Source of the DNA: an uncultured Alphaproteobacteria bacterium
Lineage (GTDB): Bacteria; Pseudomonadota; Alphaproteobacteria; MPNO01; UBA2964
Direction of reading: 5' to 3'
Assembly: GCA_951812775.1 (NCBI GenBank)
Contig: OX638326.1
Location: forward strand, 3,759,180 to 3,823,179
Length of the DNA stretch: 64,000 bases
Part shown: positions 37,321 through 48,250 of the stretch, in pieces
Position numbering within the stretch: the stretch's first letter is position 1
How the letters are laid out: every line of letters begins with the position of its first letter
The notes under the pieces: generated by a model
Seen by the model: the letters and a program-made list of their open reading frames with translations, nothing else
The model's database searches: none
What the model was told of the DNA's origin: nothing
Position numbers and translations under genes: made by a program

Positions 37321-38343
37321 ATGGCTACGACAAGACTGCTTGCTCTGCTGGTAGCCGTAGCGGCTAGCCTGAACGGAGCTGTCGTCCATAGTCAAACGGG
37401 ATATCTGCAACCGCCGTTCGACATAAACAATCTGTTGCGGGACCAGGCGACGCATTCATCGCGATTTATCTGCAAAACACCGCCATCGCCTGTCCAGGAT
37501 TTAACCTTTGGCGGGTTCTACAAGCGTGGTTCAGGGTCGTCAGTAGTTGATAGGGATGCGCTGCGGAAATATCGCGCGGCCCGCAAACCAATCGACAGCT
37601 TCGCCAAAACAGTCATCAAAATGAGTGACCGTTATCTTTCAACCAAACAACCGGCTCCCGAAATTGCGCAATGCGTATTCGATTGGCTGCGTGTCTGGGT
37701 AAAGAACCGTGCATTTCTTGGCGAGGTAAGCCGACAGGGGGGCTATGTTCGAAAATGGGCCCTGGGGACGATTTCACTCGCCTATTTGAAAATCCGTGAT
37801 GCACAGCCATTTGATATGGCTGAACAAAAGACTATCAAAAAATGGATCGGCGATTGGGCGGACGTCGTCCGCGATGACTATTCGACAGGTATGCACAGAT
37901 CAAGCCGTAACAATAACCATGCCTACTGGGCTTCATGGTCTGTCGGGCTCGCAGGTGTCGTGCTAAATAGCCGTTCTCATTTTAACTGGATGATTGAACG
38001 GCAACATGTCGCCATGCGCCAGATCGAGGATGACGGCACCTTGCCGCTGGAGATGAAGCGTCGCTCTAAGGCATTGCATTATCACGTTTATTCGATACAG
38101 GTTTTGGTAATGATCGCGACTTTGGCGGCGCGCAACGGTATAAATCTATATGGCATTGAAGATGGCGCATTACATCGATTGGTTAGACGAACAGTCGATG
38201 GCTTGTCCGATCCGGCCTATTTTGTTGAGAAATCCGGAAAGAAGCAGAACTGGGTCGGTAGGGTAAGTGGTGGCAAGCTGGCCTGGATGGAAGCGTATTA
38301 TGCCCGATTCCCGACCTCTGAAATTAAGCGCTGGATAGATTAG
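37321..38343 (+). CDS. algL: Alginate lyase-like protein (PL5, AlgL family)
   Basis: A 340-residue secreted protein when started at 37321 (signal peptide MATTRLLALLVAVAASLNGA). PPSPVQDLTFGGFYKRGSGS and ALRKYRAARKPIDSF match the AlgL start. RNNNHAYWASW holds the catalytic Asn-His, and RRSKALHYHVYSIQVLVM the conserved Arg/Tyr/His region. PL5 enzymes split poly-mannuronate by beta-elimination in the periplasm. No other alginate synthesis gene is in the window, so a degradative role is likelier than an alginate-secretion role. Confidence 0.85.
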   Translation: MATTRLLALLVAVAASLNGAVVHSQTGYLQPPFDINNLLRDQATHSSRFICKTPPSPVQDLTFGGFYKRGSGSSVVDRDALRKYRAARKPIDSFAKTVIKMSDRYLSTKQPAPEIAQCVFDWLRVWVKNRAFLGEVSRQGGYVRKWALGTISLAYLKIRDAQPFDMAEQKTIKKWIGDWADVVRDDYSTGMHRSSRNNNHAYWASWSVGLAGVVLNSRSHFNWMIERQHVAMRQIEDDGTLPLEMKRRSKALHYHVYSIQVLVMIATLAARNGINLYGIEDGALHRLVRRTVDGLSDPAYFVEKSGKKQNWVGRVSGGKLAWMEAYYARFPTSEIKRWID

Positions 38344-38355
38344 TACCGGCCAATG

Positions 38356-38375
38356 AAAAACCGCCGAATTGGCGG
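38356..38375 (-). terminator. Rho-independent terminator for the amidohydrolase gene
   Basis: Read on the minus strand, CCGCC-AATTC-GGCGG is followed by TTTTTC (plus-strand A run at 38356-38360). It lies about 40 bases beyond the stop at 38412. Confidence 0.65.
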
Positions 38376-38411
38376 AAATGCAACGCTGCTCTACGGCGCG
38401 CGGTAGAGTAT

Positions 38412-39548
38412 TTACTCGGCAGCGCTACGAACGGCCTTTCCCTTGATATCCAGAGCGAACAACTTCTTGGGATTGTGAAACAGAATGTTGTCCTTCACCT
38501 GATCACTGATCCCCTCATATTCACGAATGCCAACCGTCGCGTCGATATCCGATGAAGGGTCGCCATGTCCGTAATCGGTGCCGATCAGAAGTGAATTATC
38601 ACCGGCATATTTCAAAACCCACGGCAGATCATCATTGGTCTGGCAGGTTACGAATATATTTTTCTGTTCAAACAGATCGGGTGGCGCTTTTTTGCCAGTG
38701 AGCTCTATCCGCCTCGCGGCTTCGTTATAAACCCACGGCATCCATTGAGCAGATGACTCGATAAAGCCCCACCGCAATTTCGGGAAGCTCTCTTTGATGT
38801 CGCTCATTACCAGCATCATGCAGCTGACGACGGCTGGCACCCGAAAAATACCAAACGTCATACCGCGGTTCCCGCCCGCAGCGTCTTGTAGGAATTCCAC
38901 GTTGGCGTGGTTTCCGTTGGCGATATGCACAGCAATGGACATATCGAGATTCTGGGCTTCTTCGTAAATTGGATAAAACGATTCATCGGTAAGAAATCGG
39001 TCATCCTCGCACGGGCGCATGAAGACTGCGACAGCACCGTGTTGACGGGCCCAACGCATCTGGCGCACCGCTTCATCTGGCATTAGCGTTGGCACCAGAC
39101 AGGACCAGGGAAGCCGTTGATTGCTTTTTTCCCAGGTTGCAGCGAGCCATTTATTTCATGCAAATGTCATCGCGGCTTCCGCATCAGGGTCGGTCGTCAG
39201 GGAATAAAGCCAGAGTGATGTGTGCAGGATCTGGATGTCGATGTCGAGCGCATCCATGTGTTTAAGACGACCTTCGATATCTTTCAGCTGCCGCGTTTCC
39301 GCAGGTGTTCCGACGTTTTGGTCCGATTTTCCGGCTGTGGCGCCAATGCCGTCTGGTGCTTCGACAGTTTCAACGACAAACGCACGAATTTTGCCATTAA
39401 CGTCCCATTTTTTGATTTTAGGGTTGTTCTTATCAATAACGATTTTGGGCCGGTATTTTTCTTCGGCCGGTTCCAGGTAATCCCAGGTCAAACCGCTTTC
39501 GATGACATGGGCATCAGCATCAATAACCGCCGGCGGTTTATAGACCAT
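38412..39548 (-). pseudogene. Amidohydrolase (ACMSD-like decarboxylase family) with an in-frame TGA
   Basis: One continuous frame with a single TGA at 39156-39158. Upstream is VIDADAHVIESGLTWDYLEP with the metal-binding DAH pattern. Downstream is NKWLAATWEKSNQRLPW, then the central barrel with VHIANGNHANVE and a C-terminal NIFVTCQTNDDLPW, GTDYGHGDPSSDID segment. PF04909 members decarboxylate or hydrolyse ring-cleavage products. The TGA falls where relatives have a Tyr or Cys before NRWL. GGGAG lies ahead of the ATG at 39548, chosen over 39575. It may be a nonsense allele, a sequencing error or, less likely, selenocysteine; no clear hairpin follows the TGA. Confidence 0.8.
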
Positions 39549-39697
39549 CTCAAATTTCTCCCTGTAGGCCAGCATTTATATTTGCTGATCCTGTTATCTA
39601 AACTTTACTCCTATTTTTCGGGATATCTAGAGCGATGAATCCCTTGTCAGAGGAGGATTCGATAGCTAAAAATCGGCGCCGCAGGAGAAAGAACCAA

Positions 39698-40546
39698 ATG
39701 ACGAATATCACTGAAGCTGCCGGAGAGCCGGGACATCGTGCCTGGCTTCGTGAATGGGTGGAGTCCGCGCCATTTCGATATACGGTTTTGGCTATAATTT
39801 TCATCAATGCCGTCATCCTGGGGTTGGAAACCTCTCCAAGCGTCATGGCGGAAATGGGAGATGCTCTCCACCTGATTGATGAAGTCATTCTCTGGATTTT
39901 TGTCGTCGAGCTTGTTTTGCGGATGTATGCCCATGGGCTCAGATTCTTTCTGGATCCGTGGGGCGTTTTCGATTTTGTAATCGTGGCGATTGCGTTGGTC
40001 CCGGCAAGCGAGCAATTCAGTGTCTTGCGGGCTCTTAGAATTTTACGGGCCTTGCGACTTATCTCTGGCGTGCCCCGTATGCGCCGGGTCGTCGAGGCGC
40101 TTTTGCGTGCCGTTCCTGGAATTGGGTCGGTAGCGGCGCTTCTGCTGCTGGTCTTTTATGTTTTCTCGGTCATTGCGACAAAACTGTTTGGGGGCGCATT
40201 TCCGCAGTGGTTCGGCACCATTGGTGAATCGATGTATTCGCTCTTTCAGATCATGACGCTGGAGAGCTGGTCGATGGGGATTGTTCGCCCGGTGATGGAA
40301 GAGTTTCCCGTAGCCTGGGCATTTTTTGTGCCCTTTATCATTATCTCGAGTTTTACGGTCCTCAACCTCTTTATCGCGATCATTGTTGATTCCATGCAAA
40401 CACTGCACGCCGATGAAGAAGAACGTACGGTTGAGCGGATTGAAACGGTTATTGATGAAGATACCCGGCTGGTCTCCGAAGAAATTGCCCGGCTTCGGGC
40501 AGAGATTCGTGACCTGAGATCGGAATTAGGTGAACGAAAACCCTAA
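39698..40546 (+). CDS. Voltage-gated sodium channel, NaChBac/NavMs family
   Basis: A 282-residue single-repeat channel when started at 39698 (AGGAG upstream); an ATG at 39635 would add 21 residues with a basic run. S1-S4 form the voltage sensor: S4 is SVLRALRILRALRLISGVPR with Arg at every third position. The pore has the selectivity filter TLESWSMG, as in NavMs, between S5 and S6, and S6 is FTVLNLFIAIIVDSMQ. The C-terminus is a coiled coil (EEIARLRAEIRDLRSELGE). Four copies form a Na+-selective pore in the inner membrane, possibly linked to motility or pH homeostasis. Confidence 0.95.
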   Translation: MTNITEAAGEPGHRAWLREWVESAPFRYTVLAIIFINAVILGLETSPSVMAEMGDALHLIDEVILWIFVVELVLRMYAHGLRFFLDPWGVFDFVIVAIALVPASEQFSVLRALRILRALRLISGVPRMRRVVEALLRAVPGIGSVAALLLLVFYVFSVIATKLFGGAFPQWFGTIGESMYSLFQIMTLESWSMGIVRPVMEEFPVAWAFFVPFIIISSFTVLNLFIAIIVDSMQTLHADEEERTVERIETVIDEDTRLVSEEIARLRAEIRDLRSELGERKP

Positions 40547-41364
40547 GCGTTGTCGTCGGGGCTAACGTCACTGGTGGTAGGGTTGAGTTCTTCTTCCCGC
40601 TGCCTTTTCCGGAAGGACAAAACCGCAAACGGTATCGATACAGAAAAAGCAAGAATTAAGGCGGATAAGGCCAGCCAGGGCTCGGTAATCAGGGCGGCTG
40701 CAAAGAGGGCGACGCCAGCTAAAGATACTTTGACGAGGTTCTTTGGGACGCGAATACGTTTGAAGGAATAGGTCGGAATTGGCGCAATCATTAATCCCGA
40801 GATTAAAATTGTCCAAGGTAAGGTAAGCCAAGCTGAGCGCAAGAAATCCCATCCGGTCTCAACCCCAAGCATCAAAGGCAGCAGAACCATGCCAGCCGCT
40901 GCAGGGGCTGGTACGCCGCTGAAATAGCTGCCCGCCCAGGCTGGAAGGTCCGTTTCAGCGGAGGCCACGTTGAAGCGCGCGAGTCTGAGGACTGAGCAAA
41001 CAACAAACAGGATCGCAATAGCCCATCCAATGCCGCCAGCGTTATTGAGAGACCAGAGATAAATCAACATCACAGGGGCGACGCCAAATGAAATGGCGTC
41101 GACCAGAGAATCAAGCTGTCCACCAAGTTCTGTTTGGCCACCCATCAACCGGGCCATACGACCATCGAGCGTATCAAGGAGGGCTGCGGCTGCGATTAGA
41201 AGAATGGAGACCTCCCATTTATCCTGCAGGCCAAACCGGACAGCCGTGAGACCGCAACAAAGTCCCAACATGGTCAGGGCATTCGGTAAAAGACGGTTTA
41301 GGCGATCACGCCTGAGTTGGCGTCTTTCCTCCCGAGATAGTCTTTCGTCTGGGTTTCGGGCCAT
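40543..41364 (-). CDS. pssA: CDP-diacylglycerol-serine O-phosphatidyltransferase
   Basis: A 273-residue membrane protein with the CDP-alcohol phosphatidyltransferase motif (DTLDGRMARLMGGQ...GGQLDSLVD). The ATG at 41364 overlaps the psd stop in TAATG, so translation is coupled; an ATG at 41373 is also in frame. It makes phosphatidylserine from CDP-diacylglycerol and serine, which Psd converts to phosphatidylethanolamine. It overlaps the channel gene's stop on the other strand by four bases. Confidence 0.93.
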   Translation of the reverse strand: MARNPDERLSREERRQLRRDRLNRLLPNALTMLGLCCGLTAVRFGLQDKWEVSILLIAAAALLDTLDGRMARLMGGQTELGGQLDSLVDAISFGVAPVMLIYLWSLNNAGGIGWAIAILFVVCSVLRLARFNVASAETDLPAWAGSYFSGVPAPAAAGMVLLPLMLGVETGWDFLRSAWLTLPWTILISGLMIAPIPTYSFKRIRVPKNLVKVSLAGVALFAAALITEPWLALSALILAFSVSIPFAVLSFRKRQREEELNPTTSDVSPDDNA

Positions 41365-42050
41365 TAGCGCCATTCTCCCTTTCGGTCGTCTTGGCTGTCG
41401 TCCAGCTGCGCAAGGGGTGTTTCCCCAGCAACCGCCCGCTGTCCGGGTATCGCCAGGACACGTGTGCCTTTAGGCAAGTATACATCGACGCGGCTGCCGA
41501 AACGGATCATGCCATATCTTTCACCAGTCCGTAATGTACGCCCTTCGTCCGTCCAGCAGATGATACGCCGTGCTATCAACCCGGCAATCTGCACGACGGC
41601 GATGTCGACACCATAATCAGTGTGGATGATAAGCGAACGGCGCTCGTTGTCTTCGCTGGCTTTATCGAGAGAGGCGTTGAGAAATTTACCAGGTCGGTAG
41701 GCGTTTTTAACAACCTGTCCATCCAGAGGGGCACGATTTACATGACAGTCGAAGACATTCATGAAAACGCTGACTCTTCGCATTGGCGCATCCCCCATTT
41801 CGAGTTCAGTCGGAGGGACGGCATCGGCGATCATTTGGATCACCCCGTCGGCGGGGCTAATCACGAGGCCGGTTTCTTTGGGCGTCACGCGGTCAGGATC
41901 GCGGAAGAAGTACATACACCAGCCAATAAGAACGACACCAACGCAGCCGAGCCATTGGGCGACGGTGAACAGAAAAATCGCTATCACCGCGAAGATGGCG
42001 ATAAAAGGGCGGCCTTCCGGTCTGATCTTGATCGGTGGTATCGTGGACAC
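41364..42050 (-). CDS. psd: Phosphatidylserine decarboxylase proenzyme
   Basis: A 228-residue short-form Psd. [19 protein letters not shown] gives two N-terminal helices. The [11 protein letters not shown] motif holds the Gly-Ser self-cleavage site that creates the pyruvoyl group. [12 protein letters not shown] contains the conserved His. It acts at the inner membrane and precedes pssA in one unit, an order usual in alphaproteobacteria. Confidence 0.93.
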   Translation of the reverse strand: MSTIPPIKIRPEGRPFIAIFAVIAIFLFTVAQWLGCVGVVLIGWCMYFFRDPDRVTPKETGLVISPADGVIQMIADAVPPTELEMGDAPMRRVSVFMNVFDCHVNRAPLDGQVVKNAYRPGKFLNASLDKASEDNERRSLIIHTDYGVDIAVVQIAGLIARRIICWTDEGRTLRTGERYGMIRFGSRVDVYLPKGTRVLAIPGQRAVAGETPLAQLDDSQDDRKGEWR

Positions 42051-42072
42051 GTTTGCTCCGTAAAAGCAGCTT

Positions 42073-42804
42073 CTATTTGGACGCCAAAATGGTTATCGGG
42101 TCGCCGATTTTCAATCCGAGCGCATCGGCGCGTCCCTGGTTAACCGAGATTTCGGCAAGCCCGTTGGCGTTTTCGTACCAGAATGCTGTCCCCGATTCCA
42201 CGCTAGAAAATGTTCTAGCATAGGAAAATAATTTTTCGCCCCATTTGAGTTGATCGGTTGTTGCCAAAGATTGGGCCCTGATGCCTGTCATCGCATTGCC
42301 AAAATGGTCGATATAGATGATGGATTCTAGCTCATCCGGCCAGTCATTTCCGATCAGCGTATTGGCTGTAACAGTTTCACCGTCCACACTGATGCCGTTC
42401 GATATCATTGCGGCGACCGGAGCGAATAGATCTCTGCCATGAAAACTTGCGGATAGGTGATCAGGTTTCCAGACAATTTTCTGTGCCGAAAATTGCTCGG
42501 ATCGCCGCGCGACTATTGAGAATAATCCGTTATCAGGGCCGATAAAAATCTGTCTGTCGGCTTGAAGGGTCAGCGGCAGACGGTCGCCGCCGACGCCTGG
42601 GTCCACCACACAAAGAAAGATCGCATCTTCAGGAAAATCCGGGGTGAGGGCTGCCAGAAAATAGGCTGATGCCTTAGGGTCGAAAGCCGGTGCGTCAGAC
42701 AGGAGCTCTATTACAGTTTCGTCAGGCGCATGCTCTGCAATGGCAGAGCGCATTTGCCCTACATAAGGCCCTGACGGCCCAAAATCGGTAAAAATGACAA
42801 TCAT
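42073..42804 (-). CDS. S-adenosylmethionine hydrolase (SAM hydroxide adenosyltransferase, DUF62)
   Basis: A 243-residue protein of the fluorinase/chlorinase superfamily. [18 protein letters not shown] is the N-terminal SAM-binding motif. [18 protein letters not shown] and the C-terminal domain with [12 protein letters not shown] complete the pattern. Prokaryotic DUF62 proteins split SAM to adenosine and methionine using water instead of halide. It lies 22 bases upstream of psd and may be in the same unit. Confidence 0.88.
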   Translation of the reverse strand: MIVIFTDFGPSGPYVGQMRSAIAEHAPDETVIELLSDAPAFDPKASAYFLAALTPDFPEDAIFLCVVDPGVGGDRLPLTLQADRQIFIGPDNGLFSIVARRSEQFSAQKIVWKPDHLSASFHGRDLFAPVAAMISNGISVDGETVTANTLIGNDWPDELESIIYIDHFGNAMTGIRAQSLATTDQLKWGEKLFSYARTFSSVESGTAFWYENANGLAEISVNQGRADALGLKIGDPITILASK

Positions 42805-42865
42805 GCGATAGCATTATCAACTATCGAAACTGGTCAGTGCAATAGCGTAGACCAGCTGTTTGCGC

Positions 42866-43918
42866 TCAACTGGCCTTCTTTAAGCCGGGATGCGCCATGG
42901 CCGCACAAACACAGTTACGGCCATCCTGTTTCGCTTTATAGAGCAGTCCGTCCGCCCGTTCGATTAACTCATCCATAGGTTCACCGATGATATATTCCGT
43001 AACCCCAATGGACATGGTGACTTTACCATAGCTATCGGAAGACCCTTTTCGTGCCAGTTTCCGACTGGCGAGTTTTTCGCGCAGATGATCAGCAATGATC
43101 GAAGCACCTTTTAACGGTGTTTCGGGAAGAATGATTACAAATTCTTCGCCTCCATAGCGTGCTGGAAGATCGCTGCCCTTAACATTCTCAACAAGTATCC
43201 GACCGACGAGACGGAGAACCTGATCGCCAACCTGATGACCGTGAGTGTCGTTAAATTTCTTAAAATGATCGACGTCACATAACGCAATCGAAAAGGGTTG
43301 CCCATTTTCACGGGCTTCTGCCGTCAATTGCAGTAGTGATTCATCGAAGCAGCGACGGTTGGCAAGACCCGTGAGTTTGTCGGTCATAGCATCGCGTTTG
43401 GTTTCGGCGAGTTCCTGTCGCAATGCTTCCAATTCATTACTGGACTCGAGAACCCTGTCTTGAAGACTCTCAACTTGGCCGTCCATGATTTTTGTTTCAG
43501 CTAAAATATTTCCAATCACTTGCGTGAGGTCAGTGCCATTTTGAGCGTCATTTATATCGCCTGAAATATTTTTCAATTTGGCACTATATTTCTCAGTCCC
43601 ATCGCCAATTTCACTTAGCGCTTGTGCGATCTTATTTGCGACATCTTCCATCCGGTCATTCCAGTCAGGATGAGCTGTATTACCGTTCTCCGTTGCAATG
43701 AAGCGCGTATAAATTTCCCCTAAACGTTCTGGTGAGAATTCAATGCCCTTTTCCTTTGCGCGGTCAATAAATCGCATAAGAGCGGGGTTTCGACCCGAAA
43801 TTTGATCAAACCAGATCGTATAGTTTTGTGGGTTTGGTGCGATTTTTTCGCTGGCCAGCTCATCCATAGTTTGTTGAGCGATTTCGGACGCTTTTTGCAC
43901 CGTTTCTGAATATATCAA
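42866..43918 (-). CDS. GGDEF diguanylate cyclase
   Basis: A 350-residue cytoplasmic protein. Residues about 1-130 form a helical input region of unknown ligand, and 130-175 a coiled coil (QDRVLESSNELEALRQELAE). The GGDEF domain follows, beginning at DAMTDKLTGLANRRCFDESL with the active-site motif RYGGEEFVIILPE. The I-site RxxD four residues before GGEEF is not evident, so product inhibition may be weak. It makes cyclic di-GMP. Confidence 0.93.
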   Translation of the reverse strand: MIYSETVQKASEIAQQTMDELASEKIAPNPQNYTIWFDQISGRNPALMRFIDRAKEKGIEFSPERLGEIYTRFIATENGNTAHPDWNDRMEDVANKIAQALSEIGDGTEKYSAKLKNISGDINDAQNGTDLTQVIGNILAETKIMDGQVESLQDRVLESSNELEALRQELAETKRDAMTDKLTGLANRRCFDESLLQLTAEARENGQPFSIALCDVDHFKKFNDTHGHQVGDQVLRLVGRILVENVKGSDLPARYGGEEFVIILPETPLKGASIIADHLREKLASRKLARKGSSDSYGKVTMSIGVTEYIIGEPMDELIERADGLLYKAKQDGRNCVCAAMAHPGLKKAS

Positions 43919-43962
43919 GTTGCACTCTCAATCATTAGTTTGGCTGATTCTGAAGACTACAA

Positions 43963-44265
43963 CTACGCGTCAAAAGGACGAAGGTGGGCGATTGAGGCCT
44001 TGTTTAACAAAAGAATGACCTCGTTCTCGTCGACAAAGGGGATGAACTGGGTAGCGCTGTTGAGTACGTCCTGAATCCGGGAAGTGGCTTCAACAAAGAC
44101 ATCCCCGGTTAGGACGGATCCATCGCTCATCTTGACCTGGGCGTATTCGCGTATCTTTGGAATTTTCGGCATGCCCTGGTTTGGCGTTGCCCAAGTACCT
44201 TGATTTCTCACAACTCTGTTCCTTCTTTTACGAATCAAGGCGATTTTCTTAGGCATAAAGATCAA
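43963..44265 (-). CDS. Small conserved hypothetical protein (DUF6812-like)
   Basis: A 100-residue protein with a basic N-terminus (MPKKIALIRKRRNRVV) and a beta-rich domain: EYAQVKMSDGSVLTGDVFVE and FIPFVDENEVILLLNKASIA. The pattern of a modification-response-type small beta fold is common in alphaproteobacteria near GGDEF genes, but no function is known. It lies 45 bases upstream of the cyclase on the same strand and may be its operon partner. Confidence 0.65.
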   Translation of the reverse strand: MIFMPKKIALIRKRRNRVVRNQGTWATPNQGMPKIPKIREYAQVKMSDGSVLTGDVFVEATSRIQDVLNSATQFIPFVDENEVILLLNKASIAHLRPFDA

Positions 44266-44402
44266 GCCCGGATTCGCCGTTTATTCTGCATTGTCAGGGT
44301 TAACGTCGGGTAAAGTTAGCCGGGAGTTAAGAAATGGTGACCCATCGAGAACTTACGGTAAAAACAGGCGATGTTACTTGCTGTTTGACTTGATGGTCGT
44401 CG

Positions 44403-45419
44403 ATGAGTACGACATCCGCTATCATGCGTATTATTCGGACATATCAGTATCTGCCGGAAGCGGACAGGGGGGCTGCTATCGCCCTTGGAAACTTTGATGG
44501 TGTTCATCGCGGACATCAAACGGTCATTGGCGAAATGATGGCTGTGGCCAAGTCTTTGAATGTGTCTTCCGCAGCGATGACTTTTGATCCGCATCCTCGC
44601 CGGTTCTTCCAGCCTGATGCGCCACTTTTTGAAATGACTCCCGGCAGTGCTAAATCGCGGCATATTGCGTCACAGGGCACTGATATTCATTACGCGATGC
44701 CATTTAATACGGATTTTTCGTCCCTCGAAGCAAATTCATTTATTGAAAATGTTCTGGTCGACGGGCTCGGGGCCCGCCATATCATCGCGGGATATGACTT
44801 CGTCTTTGGCAAAGGACGTAAGGGCGATGTTGATCTTCTTGAGCAAGGCGGCGCGAAACACGGATTTGGTGTTACCGTTGTACCGGCTGTGGAAGATGAA
44901 GACGGCACGGCTTTTTCTTCAACAATAATTCGTAAACATATTCAGGAAGGTCGTCCGCGTGAGGCTGCGACACTCCTGGGTCGCGCCTGGGAAATCGGGG
45001 GCGAGGTTATGACCGGTGACCAAAGGGGACGGCAAATAGGTTTCCCGACGGCAAATGTTGATCCTGGGGGTTATGTCATGCCGGCGCTCGGCGTATATGC
45101 CGTCTGGGTAGGGGTGACAGATGGACCTGTAACAGTTTGGCACAAGGCCGTCGTAAATGTTGGTCGGCGACCGACCTTTGATGGTGAAGGCATCACGGTT
45201 GAAACGCATCTGTTTGATTTCGATGACGATCTTTATGGCAAGATTTTGCGGATCGCCTTTGTCGAGTTTATTCGACCTGAAATGAAGTTTGATGGTTTCG
45301 AGGCAATCAAGGCTCAGATTGCAACAGATTGTGTTACAGCGCGGGAAATCCTTGACGCTGCCGCTCCCGATGATATCACGACACCCAAGCAGATTGCTGA
45401 AGCTGGAAATAAACGATGA
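44403..45419 (+). CDS. ribF: Bifunctional riboflavin kinase/FMN adenylyltransferase
   Basis: A 338-residue enzyme. The N-terminal FAD-synthetase domain has [18 protein letters not shown] with the GH nucleotide motif, and [12 protein letters not shown]. The C-terminal kinase domain has [11 protein letters not shown] and [11 protein letters not shown]. An ATG at 44424 ([10 protein letters not shown]) is a possible start. It makes FMN and then FAD from riboflavin. Its stop overlaps the ileS start in ATGA. Confidence 0.95.
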   Translation: MSTTSAIMRIIRTYQYLPEADRGAAIALGNFDGVHRGHQTVIGEMMAVAKSLNVSSAAMTFDPHPRRFFQPDAPLFEMTPGSAKSRHIASQGTDIHYAMPFNTDFSSLEANSFIENVLVDGLGARHIIAGYDFVFGKGRKGDVDLLEQGGAKHGFGVTVVPAVEDEDGTAFSSTIIRKHIQEGRPREAATLLGRAWEIGGEVMTGDQRGRQIGFPTANVDPGGYVMPALGVYAVWVGVTDGPVTVWHKAVVNVGRRPTFDGEGITVETHLFDFDDDLYGKILRIAFVEFIRPEMKFDGFEAIKAQIATDCVTAREILDAAAPDDITTPKQIAEAGNKR

Positions 45420-48247
45420 GCGTCGATTACAAATCTACGGTCTTTTTGCCGACCACAGATTTCCCTATGCGGGGATCTTTGCCGGAACGTGAGCCCGAAA
45501 CATTAAAGCGATGGCTGAAAATGGATCTTTACCGTCGTCTGCGGGAAGAGTCCCATGGGCGTGAAAAATTCATTTTGCATGACGGGCCGCCTTATGCGAA
45601 TGGCAATCTGCATATTGGCCATGCCCTCAACAAAATTCTCAAAGACGTTATCAACCGCTCACAGCAAATGCTTGGGAAGGACGCTAACTATGTACCAGGC
45701 TGGGACTGCCACGGCCTACCCATTGAGTGGAAGATAGAAGAAAAATATCGCAAAGAAGGCAAAGACAAGGATGAGGTTCCGGTAGCAGATTTTCGCCAGG
45801 AATGCCGCGAATTTGCCGATCACTGGATTGGTGTGCAGTCGGAAGAATTTCAGCGTCTTGGTGTGATAGGGGATTGGAAGTCTCCCTATACGACCATGGC
45901 ATACGCTGCTGAAGGGCGCATTGTCCGGGAACTTGGAAAGTTTCTGCTGAATGGAGGGCTGTTTCGCGGCGAAAAGCCAGTCATGTGGTCGCCAGTGGAG
46001 AAGACCGCCCTCGCAGAAGCCGAAGTTGAATATCATGACCATAAATCGGCCCAGATATGGGTCAGATTCCCGGTTGTCTCAACTGAAATTGAGGCGCTCG
46101 AAGGTGCCCATGCGGTCATTTGGACAACAACACCTTGGACGATCCCTGGAAATCGTGCGATCGCCTACGGGGCTGATCTTGAATACGCGCTCGTCGAAGT
46201 TACGGACCCAGGCGAAAACGAAGTTCTGAAGTCGGGCGATAAACTGTTGGTGGGGGATTCTTTGGCTGCTGGTGTGATGGCCGCTTGTGGCATTGCAGAC
46301 GCAAAAACAATTTCTCGCCTCAAGGGTGCTGATTTGCAGGGAACCGTTTGTCATCATCCTTTTCATGGCAAGGGATATGATTTTGACGTTCCGCTTCTGC
46401 CGGGTGATCACGTAACTGATGAAGACGGTACGGGATTGGTTCACACGGCGCCGGGCCATGGCGTCGAGGATTTTGTCGTTGGGCAGGCCCACGGGATTGA
46501 AGTGCCCCGAACAGTGGAAGGAAATGGCTGTTACTATCAGCATGTTCCGCTATTTGCCGGGCAACATGTTTATAAGGCAGATGGCCCCGTTTCTGACGCG
46601 CTGACAGAAGCCAACGCTTTGATCGCCTCGGACACCCTGGTGCATTCCTATCCTCATAGTTGGCGATCGAAGGCACCATTGATTTACCGGACGACACCGC
46701 AATGGTTTATCTCGATGGAAACCAACGACCTGCGGACCAAGGCGCTCGCCGCGATTGATGCAACAGAATTTTTCCCAGCGACTGGCAAAAATCGATTGCA
46801 GGGTATGATCTCCAATCGGCCCGACTGGTGCGTATCTCGCCAGCGGGCCTGGGGTGTTCCAATCACTGTTTTTGTTCACAAAGAGACGGGTGAACCACTG
46901 CGTGATGAAGGCGTGATGAACCGGATTTCGGATGCCGTTGAGCAGGAAGGTGCTGATTGCTGGTTTGCGAGTGAGCCATCCCGGTTTCTCGGCGAGGATT
47001 ATAGCCCCGACGATTACGAACAGATTTTTGATATTCTCGATGTCTGGTTTGACTCCGGCTCCACCCATAATTTTGTTTTAGAAGACCGCGATGATCTCGA
47101 ATGGCCAGCAACCTTGTATCTCGAAGGGTCTGACCAACATCGGGGCTGGTTTCATTCGTCCCTGCTTGAGTCCTGTGGCACGCGCGGACGCGCACCCTAT
47201 GAAGGTGTTTTGACCCACGGTTTCGTTCTTGCTGAGAAGGGCGTGAAAATGTCCAAGTCTCAGGGGAACACTGTTGCGCCTCAGGAAATCATCAAAAACT
47301 TCGGCGCGGATATTTTGCGTATCTGGGTCGTCGCTTCCGACTATTCCGAAGATCTGAAAATCGGACCTGAGATCATCAAACATCAGGCAGATGCCTATCG
47401 CCGATTGCGCAACACCTTCCGCTATCTGCTGGGAAATCTCCATGAGTTCGACGAGAGTGAGCGCGTAGACTCTGCCGATATGCCCGAACTTGAAAGGTTT
47501 GTCCTGCATCGGCTTGCTGAACTTAATGACTTTGTACGCGATTGCTGCGCGAAGTACGATTTTCACGCGATGTTTACGGCCTTGCATAATTTTTGTGCCG
47601 TCGAACTCTCATCGTTTTACTTTGATATTTGGAAAGACACGCTCTATTGCGATTCCGCGGATGGTCTAGATCGTCGTGCGGCTCGAACGGTGCTGGATCA
47701 ATTATATATGTCCCTCACAGCCTGGCTCGCGCCAATTATCCCGTTCACAACTGAAGAAGCATGGCTTACGCGTTTTCCAGAACAGGCTGAGAACGCTAGC
47801 ATCCATCTTAGACAGTTCCCCGAAGTTCCGGCGGAATGGCGGGATGAGGCGCTGGCGGAAAAATGGCAGCTTGTCCGCAATCTTCGACGTGTTGTTACCG
47901 GTGCTCTCGAAATAGAGCGGGCCGAAAAGCGTATAGGTTCAAGCCTTGGAGCACATGCTACGGTTTATGCATCGTCGGCTTATCAGACAGCGCTATCAGA
48001 AATTAATCTCGCTGATTTGTGTATTACATCTTCGGCCTGTTTTGAGGACGGTGAGGCAAGTGCCGATGCTTTCTCAATTGCTGAAATTGCGGATGTACAG
48101 GTAGTAATTTCAGCTGCTGAAGGGGAGAAATGCGGTCGCTGCTGGAAGATTCTACCTGAAGTCGGATCGCATGAAGTCCATAAAGATTTGTGCGGTCGCT
48201 GCGCATCTGTGGTTGGGGATACGAACATTGCGGCACAAAGCAATTAA
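45416..48247 (+). CDS. ileS: Isoleucyl-tRNA synthetase
   Basis: A 943-residue class I synthetase. HIGH lies at residues 66-69 ([17 protein letters not shown]), KMSKSQGN at about residue 610, and the editing domain between them ([24 protein letters not shown]). The C-terminal zinc site is [10 protein letters not shown]...LCGRCASV. Length and order fit the eubacterial long form. It sits between ribF and lspA, a common alphaproteobacterial order. Confidence 0.97.
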   Translation: MSVDYKSTVFLPTTDFPMRGSLPEREPETLKRWLKMDLYRRLREESHGREKFILHDGPPYANGNLHIGHALNKILKDVINRSQQMLGKDANYVPGWDCHGLPIEWKIEEKYRKEGKDKDEVPVADFRQECREFADHWIGVQSEEFQRLGVIGDWKSPYTTMAYAAEGRIVRELGKFLLNGGLFRGEKPVMWSPVEKTALAEAEVEYHDHKSAQIWVRFPVVSTEIEALEGAHAVIWTTTPWTIPGNRAIAYGADLEYALVEVTDPGENEVLKSGDKLLVGDSLAAGVMAACGIADAKTISRLKGADLQGTVCHHPFHGKGYDFDVPLLPGDHVTDEDGTGLVHTAPGHGVEDFVVGQAHGIEVPRTVEGNGCYYQHVPLFAGQHVYKADGPVSDALTEANALIASDTLVHSYPHSWRSKAPLIYRTTPQWFISMETNDLRTKALAAIDATEFFPATGKNRLQGMISNRPDWCVSRQRAWGVPITVFVHKETGEPLRDEGVMNRISDAVEQEGADCWFASEPSRFLGEDYSPDDYEQIFDILDVWFDSGSTHNFVLEDRDDLEWPATLYLEGSDQHRGWFHSSLLESCGTRGRAPYEGVLTHGFVLAEKGVKMSKSQGNTVAPQEIIKNFGADILRIWVVASDYSEDLKIGPEIIKHQADAYRRLRNTFRYLLGNLHEFDESERVDSADMPELERFVLHRLAELNDFVRDCCAKYDFHAMFTALHNFCAVELSSFYFDIWKDTLYCDSADGLDRRAARTVLDQLYMSLTAWLAPIIPFTTEEAWLTRFPEQAENASIHLRQFPEVPAEWRDEALAEKWQLVRNLRRVVTGALEIERAEKRIGSSLGAHATVYASSAYQTALSEINLADLCITSSACFEDGEASADAFSIAEIADVQVVISAAEGEKCGRCWKILPEVGSHEVHKDLCGRCASVVGDTNIAAQSN

Positions 48248-48250
48248 TCA

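Noticed and set aside
43963..44265. Toxin partner for the HigA-like gene
   Set aside because: The small ORF is about 29 kb away and resembles a DUF6812-like protein, not a RelE toxin.
48119..48217. Near-repeat GCGGTCGCTGC in ileS
   Set aside because: It encodes the two CGRC halves of the normal zinc site, so the likeness is functional and not a duplication lesion.
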